From: Siccibacter turicensis LMG 23730
GTDB taxonomy: Bacteria; Pseudomonadota; Gammaproteobacteria; Enterobacterales; Enterobacteriaceae
Length of the DNA stretch: 64,000 bases
Assembly: GCF_000463155.2 (NCBI RefSeq)
Contig: NZ_AWFZ01000061.1
Location: forward strand, 173,294-237,293
Direction: 5' to 3'
Both the position numbers and the translations under genes were made by a program. Positions 1-7,907 of this stretch are shown here, piece after piece; within the stretch, counting starts at the first letter, position 1; each line of letters opens with the position of its first letter. Under the pieces are notes generated by a model. It saw nothing but the letters and a program-made list of their open reading frames with translations, searched no databases and had not been told where the DNA came from.

Positions 1-21
1 GGTAAAAACGGTAACGCGTAA

Positions 22-312
22 TCAGTCCATTAACTGCTTACTGAGGCGTGGATTCGCCTGAATCAGGCGCATCAGCTTCAGTTCGGTAGAAGAGGGTTTT
101 ACACGTTTCGATTCCCACTCCTTCACCATCGACACGCTGACACCCATCGCGCGTGCAAAATCATCTATTTTCAGGCCCGTACTCTTTCTGACCAGCTCAA
201 ACTCGGTAAAGGTACCAGGCTTCTGCGTGCGAACAGGCGTATCGGATTCATTTTTAAAAACAATTTGTTCAAGACTGCTCAATAACTCAGCAATTGGCTC
301 TTTATATTCCAT
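22..312 (-). CDS. yiaG: YiaG-like HTH transcriptional regulator
   Basis: Small cytoplasmic helix-turn-helix protein of 96 residues, as long as E. coli YiaG and nearly identical in the C-terminal half. The segment GLKIDDFARAMGVSVSMVKEWESKRVKPS is a Xre/HigA-type HTH with its recognition helix at VSMVKEWE. An upstream in-frame GTG would add seven residues, but the ATG at 312 is preceded by GAGGAG at ideal spacing and starts MEYKEP as in E. coli, so I chose it. Downstream synteny with yiaF and ghrB supports the name. The regulon of YiaG is not known to me, and no toxin partner is visible beside it. Confidence 0.9.
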   Translation of the reverse strand: MEYKEPIAELLSSLEQIVFKNESDTPVRTQKPGTFTEFELVRKSTGLKIDDFARAMGVSVSMVKEWESKRVKPSSTELKLMRLIQANPRLSKQLMD

Positions 313-816
313 TGAGAACTCCTCATACCACACACAGCGGGAACGTGAACACCTAAGAAGCCTCTTAAGAATAGACGGTAAAAAAAAAACGTGTGAGTGG
401 TCACGAAAATAAATTTCCTTTAAAAACGCCTTTTATGCAGCCTGAGTGCGTATAAATTCACTAGCGATCGTGCTAACCGATTGAATAATCAAATTGCGGC
501 CTCGCCAGGTATATTTTTGTAAATCGTCATATAAATAACGCATAAGGATCGTTCGGGATCCCTGCCCCCAGGATCCGGCGGCCTGTTCGATGGTCATCTG
601 CCGCTCACTGGCCTGCATTAGATGCCCTGCTGGCGCTGGGCTACGCGGATCCTGTCTGCCACCGGATCGGGGCGATCCGGGTCACGAGGATGTGGCGAGG
701 GCGGCGGTGGGAAAAGAGTTGCCCGAAGGGGTATCATGTGAGGCCCCACCTGGACTATTCTTGTGGGCGATAAAAGGCACACGCGTGCCGCCAATACGGT
801 TGAAAGGAGTATAAAA
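313..816. other. Intergenic region between yiaG and yiaF
   Basis: About 500 bases between divergent yiaG and yiaF. The yiaG-proximal part is AT-rich. From about 555 to 760 it turns GC-rich and contains GGATCC twice and an inverted repeat at 662-680 (arms CCGGATC and GATCCGG). A 61-codon reading frame on the minus strand (433-618) has no family I recognise and no convincing ribosome binding site. The composition shift suggests a decayed insertion, but no intact mobile element or RNA gene is recognisable. Confidence 0.3.
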
Positions 817-1527
817 ATGGCGACAGGTAAGTCCTGCTCTCGCTGGTTCGCGCCGATTGCGGCGTTGCTGATGGTGGTAAGCCTGAGTGGGTGCTTTGAT
901 AAAGAAGGCGATCAACGCAAAGCGTTTATCGATTTTCTGCAAAATACCGTGATGCGCAGCGGTGAGCGTCTCCCCACTTTGACTGCCGATCAGAAAAAAC
1001 AGTTCGGCCCGTTTGTCTCTGACTACGCCATCCTCTACGGCTACTCGCAGCAGCTGAATCAGGCGATGGATGCCGGTATTCGCCCGGTGGTGGAGAGCGT
1101 TAACGCCATCCGCGTGCCGCAGGATTACATGACCCAGCGTGATGCGCTGCGTCAGGCTAACGGCTCGCTGAACGTGTTGAGCCAGCAGCTGCAGAGCGCC
1201 AAAATGCAGGCCGACAGCTCCCGCAGCGCGCTGAAGCAGAACGAAGAGCTGAAGCCGGTGTATGACAAAGCCTGGGACAAAGTCGTGACCGCGCCGGCGA
1301 ACGCGATGCAACCGTTGATCCCCGCCGCGCAGACCTTTACCCAGCAGCTGGTGCAGGTAGGCGACTTTATCGCGCAGCAGGGCACACAGGTGAGCTTCGT
1401 GGCGAACGGTATTCAGTTCCCGACCTCGGAGCAGGCAAGCCAGTACAATGCGTTGATTGGGCCGCTGGCCGAGCAGCATCGTGCGTTTACCCAGGCGTAC
1501 ACCACCGCCACCAATGCGATGCAGTAA
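817..1527 (+). CDS. yiaF: YiaF lipoprotein, DUF3053 family
   Basis: Predicted lipoprotein of 236 residues. The N-terminus has a charged start, a hydrophobic stretch from about residue 11 to 22 and a lipobox LSGC with the lipidated cysteine at position 26. The mature part is largely helical and matches the DUF3053 family protein YiaF, whose function is unknown. The ATG at 817 is preceded by AAAGGAG at good spacing; an earlier in-frame ATG at 763 lacks one and would spoil the signal peptide. It ends at a strong terminator shared with convergent mqsA. In E. coli yiaF lies directly next to ghrB; here mqsRA separates them. Confidence 0.9.
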   Translation: MATGKSCSRWFAPIAALLMVVSLSGCFDKEGDQRKAFIDFLQNTVMRSGERLPTLTADQKKQFGPFVSDYAILYGYSQQLNQAMDAGIRPVVESVNAIRVPQDYMTQRDALRQANGSLNVLSQQLQSAKMQADSSRSALKQNEELKPVYDKAWDKVVTAPANAMQPLIPAAQTFTQQLVQVGDFIAQQGTQVSFVANGIQFPTSEQASQYNALIGPLAEQHRAFTQAYTTATNAMQ

Positions 1528-1552
1528 CCGCACACTGGAATAACGTTGTAAT

Positions 1553-1577
1553 AAGGGCCGCGATGCGGCCCTTTTTT
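1553..1577. terminator. Bidirectional terminator yiaF / mqsA
   Basis: Stem GGGCCGC/GCGGCCC with a 3-nt loop, followed by six T on the plus strand and preceded by a short A stretch. It sits between the convergent ends of yiaF and mqsA and abuts the mqsA stop codon. Confidence 0.85.
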
Positions 1578-1578
1578 A

Positions 1579-1980
1579 TTACAGCGTTTTGACTTCAGGA
1601 ATAAGTTCCGGGTGCCGGTCGAGCAGCTTAAACAGCTTGATCATAGCCACCGGCGGCTGCGTTTTGCCGGTTTCATAGCGTGAAAATGCGTTCGTTCCCC
1701 CGCCAAACAGCGCGGCCGCTTCGCGTTGATCAAGGGCCATTTTTTGCCGTATCCGGGCAATAAACGCCGGGTCGACGCGCTGGGCGTTTATCGACTTCTG
1801 TGCTTCCCGGACCGCCCGCGCGTAGCCGTTGCTTTGCTCCTCGTTGAGGATAATTTCCCCGCAGGACGGGCAATAGTCGCCCGTAATCGCCGGCAATACG
1901 GTTTGCTGGCCTTTGTAGACCCAGGGAATATCGCGGGTGTCATGAATGAGTTCTGCACCGCCGCATACCGGACATTTCAT
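1579..1980 (-). CDS. mqsA: MqsA antitoxin of MqsR
   Basis: Type II antitoxin and autoregulator of 133 residues. The N-terminal zinc domain has the four cysteines at C3, C6, C37 and C40 (CPVC and CPSC). The C-terminal HTH domain contains GGGTNAFSRYETGKTQPP, with N97 and R101 at the positions known to contact DNA in E. coli MqsA. Family knowledge: the N-domain binds and neutralises MqsR, and the C-domain binds palindromes in its own and other promoters. It follows mqsR immediately, the order of the E. coli mqsRA operon. Both genes lie between yiaF and ghrB, where E. coli has none, so the pair is probably an acquired module. Confidence 0.92.
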   Translation of the reverse strand: MKCPVCGGAELIHDTRDIPWVYKGQQTVLPAITGDYCPSCGEIILNEEQSNGYARAVREAQKSINAQRVDPAFIARIRQKMALDQREAAALFGGGTNAFSRYETGKTQPPVAMIKLFKLLDRHPELIPEVKTL

Positions 1981-2292
1981 TCATAGCTCCTTATAAGAGA
2001 CGATTAACAGATCGTCGATGACGGTCAATTTGATATAGAGCGCCATGCAGCCGTCATGGCCATGCCAGACGTCCTGCCAGATGGTGTGGTCGGCCAGCGT
2101 CGTCATGCTTTTGTAAAAGTCACCGGGCTGCAGACGCAGAATCGCGTCACACATCTGCTGCAGTACCGGTTCGCGGTAGCCTGCTGCCAGCGCATAGCGT
2201 AACGTGCTACCCGTGGTACGTACCTTACCTTCCAGGACTAATTGCTTCACGACGTGAAGGCGCGTATGAGGCGTCCATTTTTCATTCACCAT
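1981..2292 (-). CDS. mqsR: MqsR mRNA interferase toxin
   Basis: RelE-fold ribonuclease of 103 residues; the E. coli protein cuts mRNA at GCU sites. The core FYKSMTTLADHTIWQDVW and the C-terminal LIVSYKEL are diagnostic. K61, Q73, Y86 and K101 correspond to the E. coli catalytic set K56, Q68, Y81 and K96 with a constant offset of five residues, so the toxin looks intact. Its stop abuts the mqsA start, implying translational coupling. The upstream region 2293-2403 has a single AACCT-type half site but no clear MqsA palindrome. Confidence 0.92.
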   Translation of the reverse strand: MVNEKWTPHTRLHVVKQLVLEGKVRTTGSTLRYALAAGYREPVLQQMCDAILRLQPGDFYKSMTTLADHTIWQDVWHGHDGCMALYIKLTVIDDLLIVSYKEL

Positions 2293-2407
2293 ACTATCAA
2301 CCCATTTCCCTGTTTGGCAAATAGGTTAACAGGCTGCGCATGAAGTGAAGAGATGGTGGGTGACGAAACCCTGGAAGGGGCTTCGCAGAATGGAAAAACA
2401 GGAGGAT

Positions 2408-2452
2408 AAAAAAGGGCAGAGAAGCTCTCGCCGTTAGCGGAGCCTCTCTGCC
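2408..2452 (-). terminator. Terminator of the kgu-ghrB operon
   Basis: Inverted repeat with arms GGCAGAGA (2415-2422) and TCTCTGCC (2445-2452). On the minus strand it is followed by six T (2408-2413). It lies just after the ghrB stop codon. Confidence 0.8.
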
Positions 2453-2459
2453 AGGTGGA

Positions 2460-3434
2460 TTAGTTGGCCACCTGCGGATTCACGCAGTTTTTCTCAACCT
2501 TGCCGTTCAGGGCATCAATCAGGTTATCCACCGCACAGGCCGCCATGTTATAGCGCGTCTCGTGGGTGGCGGAGCCGATATGCGGCAGCGCGACGACGTT
2601 CGGGAGCGTCAGCAGCGGAGAGTCCGTCGGCAGCGGCTCCTGCTCGAACACGTCCAGCCCGGCGGCATAAATCTCGCCGCTTTGCAGCGCCGCGATCAGC
2701 GCCTGCTCATCTACCACCGGGCCGCGGCCCGCGTTGATGAAGATTGCCGAGTTTTTCATGCGCTCGAACTGCGCCTTGCCGATCATATGGCGCGTTTCGT
2801 CGGTCAGCGGCAGCACCACGCACACAAAGTCAGACTCTGCCAGCAGCGTGTCGATATCGCAGTAGCGCGCGTTAAAGCGCTCTTCCGCCTCGGGGTGATG
2901 GCGACGGGCGTTGTAGAGCACCGGCATGCTAAAGCCGAAGTGGGCGCGCTGCGCCAACGCCAGCCCGATACGGCCCATGCCGATGATGCCGAGAGTTTTA
3001 TGGTGCACGTCGATGCCGAACCAGTCCGGGCCGATGCTGCCGGTCCACTCGCCCTTTTTGACGCGCTCGGCAACGTCCAGCGCGCGGCGCGCGGTGGCCA
3101 GCACCAGCGTCATCATGGTGTCGGCCACGGTTTCGGTCAGCACGGTCGGGGTGTGCATCAGCAGAATGCGGCGCTCGTTCAGGGCATCCACATCAAAATT
3201 GTCGTAGCCAACCGAGACGGTGGAGGTCGCCCGTAGTTTTGGCATCTTCTCCAGCAGCGCGCTATCCACTTTCTCGCTCGATCCCAGCAGCCCTTCGGCG
3301 CTGGCAAACGCGCTTTCGTGTTGTGACACGGTTTCAGGGCTGAGGTCGTTTACCTGAGTGACGGTGAAGTGCTGCTCCAGTCGGGCAAGCAGGTCATCGG
3401 GCAGGGCTTTGTAGAGGATAACGGACGGCTTCAT
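2460..3434 (-). CDS. ghrB: GhrB 2-ketoaldonate / hydroxypyruvate reductase
   Basis: NAD(P)H-dependent D-2-hydroxyacid dehydrogenase, 324 residues, the full length of E. coli GhrB. The nucleotide-binding motif GMGRIG is at 152-157 and the catalytic set is R237, E266 and H285. E. coli GhrB reduces glyoxylate, hydroxypyruvate and 2-keto-D-gluconate. Here it is the last gene of a minus-strand operon kguE-kguK-kguT-ghrB, the place held by kguD (2-ketogluconate-6-phosphate reductase) in Pseudomonas. I infer that it supplies the reductase step of 2-ketogluconate catabolism in this organism. GGAG precedes the ATG. Confidence 0.92.
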   Translation of the reverse strand: MKPSVILYKALPDDLLARLEQHFTVTQVNDLSPETVSQHESAFASAEGLLGSSEKVDSALLEKMPKLRATSTVSVGYDNFDVDALNERRILLMHTPTVLTETVADTMMTLVLATARRALDVAERVKKGEWTGSIGPDWFGIDVHHKTLGIIGMGRIGLALAQRAHFGFSMPVLYNARRHHPEAEERFNARYCDIDTLLAESDFVCVVLPLTDETRHMIGKAQFERMKNSAIFINAGRGPVVDEQALIAALQSGEIYAAGLDVFEQEPLPTDSPLLTLPNVVALPHIGSATHETRYNMAACAVDNLIDALNGKVEKNCVNPQVAN

Positions 3435-3497
3435 GTAGTACTCCGTAAATCGATTAAGTAAGAAGAGAGAGCGGGGCGGCGCAGTGCCGCCCGGTCT

Positions 3498-4778
3498 TCA
3501 GGCGTGGCGAGCACCTGCGGGAAGTGCCTGATTTGTCGTGGGCTTAACAATCAAAGTAAGCCATACCGAGGCGAAAAGCGCCACCCCCATAAATATATAC
3601 GATGCTGACGGACTGCCGGTCGCGCCGTTCAGGTAACCTACCACCCAGGAGCCAATAAACGAGCCGAGGGCACCCATGCTGTTGATAAGCGCCATCGCGC
3701 CGCCGGCCACGTTTTTCGGCAGCATCTCCGGGATAATGGCGAAGAAGGGGCCGTACGGGGCATACATTGCCGCACCTGCCACCACCAGCAGCGTATAGGA
3801 GACCCAGAAGTGGTTCGCGCCAACGGCCCACGAACCGATAAACGCCAGCGCGCCAATCAGCAGCAGCGGCCAGACGAACAGCTTGCGGTTCTGCATTTTG
3901 TCAGAGGCCCAGGAGACGGCGATCATCGCAATGGTCGCAGCAAGGTAGGGCACCGACGACAGCCAGCCGAGCTCCACCATGCCCATACTTTCACTGCCGC
4001 TGCGGATGATCGACGGCAGCCACAGCACGAAGCCGTAGACGCCGATGCTCCAGGCAAAATACTGCATGCACAGCAGCACTACATTGCGCGACCGGAAGGC
4101 TTCGCTGTAGTTACGCACGGCTTTAATGCCCTGCTGCTCCTTCTCAAGCTGGGCCTGCAGCGCGCTTTTTTCCTGCTCGGACAGCCAGCTCACCTGAGCC
4201 GGTTTATCCTTCACCAGCACCCACCAGCAGAACGCCCACAGCACCGCCGGGATCCCTTCGATGATGAACATTTCACGCCAGCCGAAGGCCTGAATCAGGT
4301 AGCCCGAGACGATAGACATCCACAGCACGGTGACCGGGTTTCCGAGGATCAGGAAGGTGTTGGCCCGCGAACGCTCCGATTTGGTAAACCAGTTGCTGAT
4401 GTAGATGAGCATCGCCGGCATCACGGCGGCTTCCACCACGCCGAGGATAAAGCGGATGGCGGCCAGTAACGGGATGTTATTCACCACGCCGGTCAGGGAG
4501 GCGCAGCCGCCCCATAGGATCAGACAGATAAAGATGAGCTTACGTACGCTACGGCGTTCGGCGTAGATCGCACCCGGGATCTGAAAGAAGAAGTAGCCAA
4601 GGAAGAACAGGGCGCCAAGCAGCGATGAGATGCCTTTGGTGATGCCAAGATCCTCATTGATCCCTGCCGCCGAGGCAAAGCTGAAGTTGGCGCGATCCAG
4701 ATAGGCCAGGCTGTAAGTGATAAACACGATTGGCATGATGTACCACCAGCGTTTTACTGCATTTGTTGCGCTATTCAT
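3498..4778 (-). CDS. kguT: 2-ketogluconate MFS transporter, KguT-like
   Basis: Twelve-helix major facilitator of the anion:cation symporter type, 426 residues, in the inner membrane. The first helix region reads WWYIMPIVFITYSLAYLDRANFSFA, typical of this family. The open frame extends upstream to 5111, but that part is low-complexity antisense of the kinase gene. I chose the ATG at 4778 because AGGAAAG precedes it and the protein then begins directly with the hydrophilic leader MNSATNAVKRW. It sits between the kguK and ghrB homologues, so 2-ketogluconate uptake is the likely role. Other ACS transporters carry galactonate or phthalate, so substrate assignment relies on context. Confidence 0.85.
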   Translation of the reverse strand: MNSATNAVKRWWYIMPIVFITYSLAYLDRANFSFASAAGINEDLGITKGISSLLGALFFLGYFFFQIPGAIYAERRSVRKLIFICLILWGGCASLTGVVNNIPLLAAIRFILGVVEAAVMPAMLIYISNWFTKSERSRANTFLILGNPVTVLWMSIVSGYLIQAFGWREMFIIEGIPAVLWAFCWWVLVKDKPAQVSWLSEQEKSALQAQLEKEQQGIKAVRNYSEAFRSRNVVLLCMQYFAWSIGVYGFVLWLPSIIRSGSESMGMVELGWLSSVPYLAATIAMIAVSWASDKMQNRKLFVWPLLLIGALAFIGSWAVGANHFWVSYTLLVVAGAAMYAPYGPFFAIIPEMLPKNVAGGAMALINSMGALGSFIGSWVVGYLNGATGSPSASYIFMGVALFASVWLTLIVKPTTNQALPAGARHA

Positions 4779-4872
4779 CGTCTTTCCTCGCAGGTTGAGG
4801 GCGGCATCGATTCGGCGTGTAGGGCAGAGGTCGATGCGCGGTAATAGGGTCAGGACATGGCGGGTTGAGTTG

Positions 4873-5814
4873 TTATGCCTCGCCAAGCTGTTCGCGGGTC
4901 GGCAGCCCTTCGCTGTCGCCCTGGACTTGTATCGCCAGCGCGCCGATGCGGTTGCCGCGGTGTACCGCCTGGTCAAGGGTGCGGCCTTCCAGCAGGGCGC
5001 TGATGACGCCAACCGCAAAGCCGTCTCCTGCCCCAACGGTATCCACCACGTTTTCCACTGTGATAGCGGCGACCGCGCCGTGCTCGCCGGTGGCGGTTTT
5101 ATACCAGGCACCGTCGTTGCCGGTTTTCAGGATCACAGCCTGCACGCCGCGATCGAGGTAAAAGTCCGCGATCCCTTCCGGCGTGCCCTGCCCGGTGAGG
5201 ATCGCGCCCTCTTTCAGGCCTGGCAGCACCCAGTCGGCCTGAAACGCGAGCTGGTTAAGCTCGCGCACCATTTTGGCCTCGCTCTCCCACAGCACCGGGC
5301 GCAGGTTCGGGTCAAAGGAGATAGTCTTGCCCTGCGCTTTCATGGCGCGAGCGGCATGGTTCAGCAGTTCCAGCGAGCTGTTTGAGAGCGCCGCCGCCAC
5401 GCCGCTGAGATGCAGATGGCGTGCGCTGTAGAACAGCGGGGCGTTGAAGTCGTCGGTGCTTAAATGACTGGCAGCGGAACCTTTACGAAAGTAGGCTACG
5501 GTGGGATCGGTTCCATCTTCGACTTTCGATTTCAGCTGAAAGCCGGTGGGAAAACGGTCATCAATGGTCACGCCCTGGGTGGAAATGCGCTCTTTTTCGA
5601 GGCAGTTAAGTACGAACTGGCCGAGCACATCGTTTCCAACGCGGCTGACCCAGCTGACCTTCAGACCCAGCCGCGCCAGGCCGGTAGCCACGTTCAGTTC
5701 CGCGCCGGCAACGCGTTTGATAAAGCGCTCTATGTCGGCAAGATCGCCCGTTTCGCTGGCAACAAACATGGCCATGGCTTCGCCGAGGGTGATGACGTCC
5801 AGTGAGTTATGCAT
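4873..5814 (-). CDS. kguK: 2-ketogluconokinase, PfkB family, KguK-like
   Basis: Ribokinase/PfkB-fold sugar-acid kinase of 313 residues. The family signature DTVGAGDGFA starts at D258, with the catalytic base D264; DPNLRPVLW (168-176) is typical of ketogluconate and KDG kinases. It would phosphorylate 2-keto-D-gluconate to 2-keto-6-phosphogluconate. The start codon lies three bases after the kguE stop, with GAGGAG overlapping that stop, so the two are co-translated. The window holds a second PfkB kinase, kdgK, from a different locus. Exact substrate is inferred from operon content rather than from sequence alone. Confidence 0.85.
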   Translation of the reverse strand: MHNSLDVITLGEAMAMFVASETGDLADIERFIKRVAGAELNVATGLARLGLKVSWVSRVGNDVLGQFVLNCLEKERISTQGVTIDDRFPTGFQLKSKVEDGTDPTVAYFRKGSAASHLSTDDFNAPLFYSARHLHLSGVAAALSNSSLELLNHAARAMKAQGKTISFDPNLRPVLWESEAKMVRELNQLAFQADWVLPGLKEGAILTGQGTPEGIADFYLDRGVQAVILKTGNDGAWYKTATGEHGAVAAITVENVVDTVGAGDGFAVGVISALLEGRTLDQAVHRGNRIGALAIQVQGDSEGLPTREQLGEA

Positions 5815-5817
5815 GGC

Positions 5818-6567
5818 TTACTCCTCGCGCAGCAGGTTGACGTAATGGCGGGTAACGGCGACCAGGTCGCGGCTCTCCAGCGGAAACTCAATGCCGCGTG
5901 GGACATCAGCCGGAAGCTGGCGCAGCAGATCGCGCCAGCTGGGCGGCGCCTCATCCAGCGCGACGGCACGGTAGTGATAGTGGTGGGGCACGGCGGCTTT
6001 GACGTGGATATAGCGCACCAGCGGGGCCAGCTCGCGGGCGGCGTCCTGCGCGGAATCCCCCACCCACAGCCAGTTCGCCATATCAAAGGTCAGTGCGATC
6101 GGCAGCGCCTGCTCGGTGACCGCCGCGCTGAAGCGCGACATGGGGGCCAGCCGGCCGCAATCGGTCTGGTCGTTTTCCACCACCAGCGCCACGCTGTGCT
6201 GCGCCAGCCAGCCTTTCAGCGGCGCGAGCGCGGTGGCATTGCGGAAGTGACCGAGGGAAACTTTCAGCCAGCGGGCGTTGAGCTGCGCGGCTTCGCTTAA
6301 CAGCGTGGGCAGGAGCGGGTTAAGTTTGCCGTCGGGACTGCACAGCGGTTCAGGGGCGGAGTAGCAGGCGAACAGACCGAGCAGTGACAGGGTATGAGCG
6401 AAGGCGGGCAGGGCATCGAGTTCCTGCGGGGTAAAGAGTTCGCGACGGATTTCCACCCCGTCCGCGCCTGCGGCGGCAATCACCGCCAGCAGGTTACGTT
6501 GCCCGCCAGCCGCCTGAATGCGATCGTTTCCATAAGCGGCTGTAACAACAATGATTTCTCTCGGCAT
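5818..6567 (-). CDS. kguE: KguE-like sugar-acid epimerase, TIM barrel
   Basis: 249 residues, AP-endonuclease-2/xylose-isomerase-like TIM barrel (sugar phosphate isomerase/epimerase family). Barrel strands with metal-ligand candidates include GADGVEIRRELF near the start, ALVVENDQTD centrally, LTFDMANW and YIHVKAAV near the end. The first gene after the regulator, in the same position as kguE of the Pseudomonas kguEKTD operon. The biochemical role of KguE is poorly defined, so only a general isomerase/epimerase activity can be stated. A perfect LacI-type palindrome lies 51 bases upstream of the start. Confidence 0.82.
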   Translation of the reverse strand: MPREIIVVTAAYGNDRIQAAGGQRNLLAVIAAAGADGVEIRRELFTPQELDALPAFAHTLSLLGLFACYSAPEPLCSPDGKLNPLLPTLLSEAAQLNARWLKVSLGHFRNATALAPLKGWLAQHSVALVVENDQTDCGRLAPMSRFSAAVTEQALPIALTFDMANWLWVGDSAQDAARELAPLVRYIHVKAAVPHHYHYRAVALDEAPPSWRDLLRQLPADVPRGIEFPLESRDLVAVTRHYVNLLREE

Positions 6568-6617
6568 CGGTCTCTCCGGCGCGTTTACATCTGAATAACA
6601 TTAGTTATTACGCTAGA

Positions 6618-6631
6618 TGGAACCGGTTCCA
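6618..6631. promoter_or_regulatory. LacI/PtxS-type operator upstream of kguE
   Basis: TGGAACCGGTTCCA is a perfect 14-bp palindrome with the central CG of LacI-family operators. From memory the Pseudomonas PtxS operator is TGAAACCGGTTTCA, which matches at 12 of 14 positions. It lies between the regulator stop (6681) and the kguE start (6567), where it could repress the kgu operon until 2-ketogluconate is present. Confidence 0.75.
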
Positions 6632-6680
6632 AAGAGAAGGAGCAGATGCTGAAATTATGATCCCCGTCACGGGGTATCGG

Positions 6681-7700
6681 TTAGCGGGACGTGGAGCCGC
6701 GCACCACCAGTTCGCCGGAAAACACCTGCTCGCGCACCGCTTCCTGACTGCCTTCGATACGTTTCACCACCTGTTCAAGGGCCGCATAGCCCATCTGCCA
6801 GGTCGGTTGTTTCAGGGTGGTTATGCCGACGCCGGCCAGCTCGGCCCACTCCAGTTCATCGAACCCCAGCAGGCCAATATCCGCGCCCCAGTTCAGGCCG
6901 ATACGCTTCAACGCACGGGCGATGTGCAGCGTCAGCGCGCCGTTGGCGGTAATGAGCGCTTTGCGCATCCCGCGGTGGGCGGTGTGAAACTGACGCAGCG
7001 TGGTGTCCAGCAGATCGCTGTCGTGCAGGGTGACTTCGGCGTTCTGCGCCTGCACGCCGGGATGGCGACCCAGCGTATGGTAAAACGCCGCCAGCCGCTC
7101 GCGACGCGTGTTAACGGTGCCGAGCGGTTCGCTGAGAAACAGAATGGCTTCGAACCCCTGGCTCACCAGATGTTCGGTGGCGGTGGTCGCGGCCTGGGTG
7201 TTATCCAGCCCCACCACATCGCAGGCGAAATCCGGGATTTTACGGTCGATAAGCACCATCGGCAGCGCCGACTGCTGCAGGCGGTTCAACCCCTCTTCGC
7301 GCATCCCCACCGCGTTTACCACAATGCCCTCCACCTGATAGCTGCGCAGCAGGTCGAGGTAGTGCAGCTCCTGATCCACTTCGTTATTGGTGTTACACAC
7401 CAGCGGGGTAAAGCCTTTCTCGCGACAGGCCGCTTCGATACCGCTCAGCACATCAACCGAATAGGGATTGGTGATATCGGCAATGATCAGGCCAATCAGG
7501 CGGGTACGGCCGCGCTTGAGGCCGCGCGCCATCTGGTTCGGGCGATAGTCGAGCTCCGCGATGGCCTGTTCGATGCGCGCCAGCAGATCGTCGGACAGCA
7601 GCTGCTTTTCGCCGTTCAGGTAGCGCGAGACGCTGGTTTTACCGGTTTTCGCAGCGCGGGCGACATCGCTGATGGTCGGGCGGGACGTTTTTGGGGTCAT
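6681..7700 (-). CDS. LacI-family repressor of the kgu operon, PtxS-like
   Basis: 339 residues. The N-terminal HTH TISDVARAAKTGKTSVSRYLNG and hinge helix YRPNQMARGLKRGRTRLIGLI are canonical for LacI/GalR. The remaining 280 residues form the periplasmic-binding-protein-like ligand domain. It precedes kguE in the same direction, with a gap of 113 bases that holds a PtxS-like palindrome. Family and context point to control of 2-ketogluconate use. GntR and IdnR of E. coli belong to the same branch, so a gluconate-type ligand is also possible. GGAAG precedes the ATG. Confidence 0.85.
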   Translation of the reverse strand: MTPKTSRPTISDVARAAKTGKTSVSRYLNGEKQLLSDDLLARIEQAIAELDYRPNQMARGLKRGRTRLIGLIIADITNPYSVDVLSGIEAACREKGFTPLVCNTNNEVDQELHYLDLLRSYQVEGIVVNAVGMREEGLNRLQQSALPMVLIDRKIPDFACDVVGLDNTQAATTATEHLVSQGFEAILFLSEPLGTVNTRRERLAAFYHTLGRHPGVQAQNAEVTLHDSDLLDTTLRQFHTAHRGMRKALITANGALTLHIARALKRIGLNWGADIGLLGFDELEWAELAGVGITTLKQPTWQMGYAALEQVVKRIEGSQEAVREQVFSGELVVRGSTSR

Positions 7701-7856
7701 GAGACTTCCTTTTCAGGCTAAAACGCCAGTGCGTCAGGTGATTGTTTTTATTATTAGATGATTTGGGTAGCCGCCGTAAAGCCGCGATGTGTCGGGCGGG
7801 CATTATCCGTCGGGGATCTGCCGTCCATCACGATTGTGTAGCGCTATTTATAATTA

Positions 7857-7871
7857 TGTTATAACGTATCA
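7857..7871 (+). promoter_or_regulatory. Zur-like box upstream of zinT
   Basis: The left half TGTTATA matches the enterobacterial Zur consensus (TGTTATA-N-TATAACA) perfectly; the right half CGTATCA keeps four of seven positions. It lies 37 bases upstream of zinT, a known Zur target in E. coli. Confidence 0.6.
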
Positions 7872-7907
7872 ATTCATAACAAATGCGCATACAGGAGAGT
7901 GAACGAC

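Noticed and set aside
433-618. 61-codon minus-strand reading frame between yiaG and yiaF
   Set aside because: No family recognised, no convincing ribosome binding site and it spans the composition break; kept only as a remark.
682-1533. Long minus-strand frame opposite yiaF
   Set aside because: Antisense shadow: composition (Arg/His/Leu-rich) and complete overlap with a conserved lipoprotein gene.
2293-2403. MqsA autoregulatory palindrome before mqsR
   Set aside because: Only a half site (AGGTT/AACCT) is visible; the second arm of the E. coli motif is missing.
3810-4469. Plus-strand frame of 219 codons opposite kguT
   Set aside because: His/Arg/Gln-rich shadow of the transporter gene, no family features.
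4779-5111. N-terminal extension of the KguT frame by 111 codons
   Set aside because: Lies antisense-like over the kinase gene end, no transporter homology, and a better start with AGGAAAG exists at 4778.
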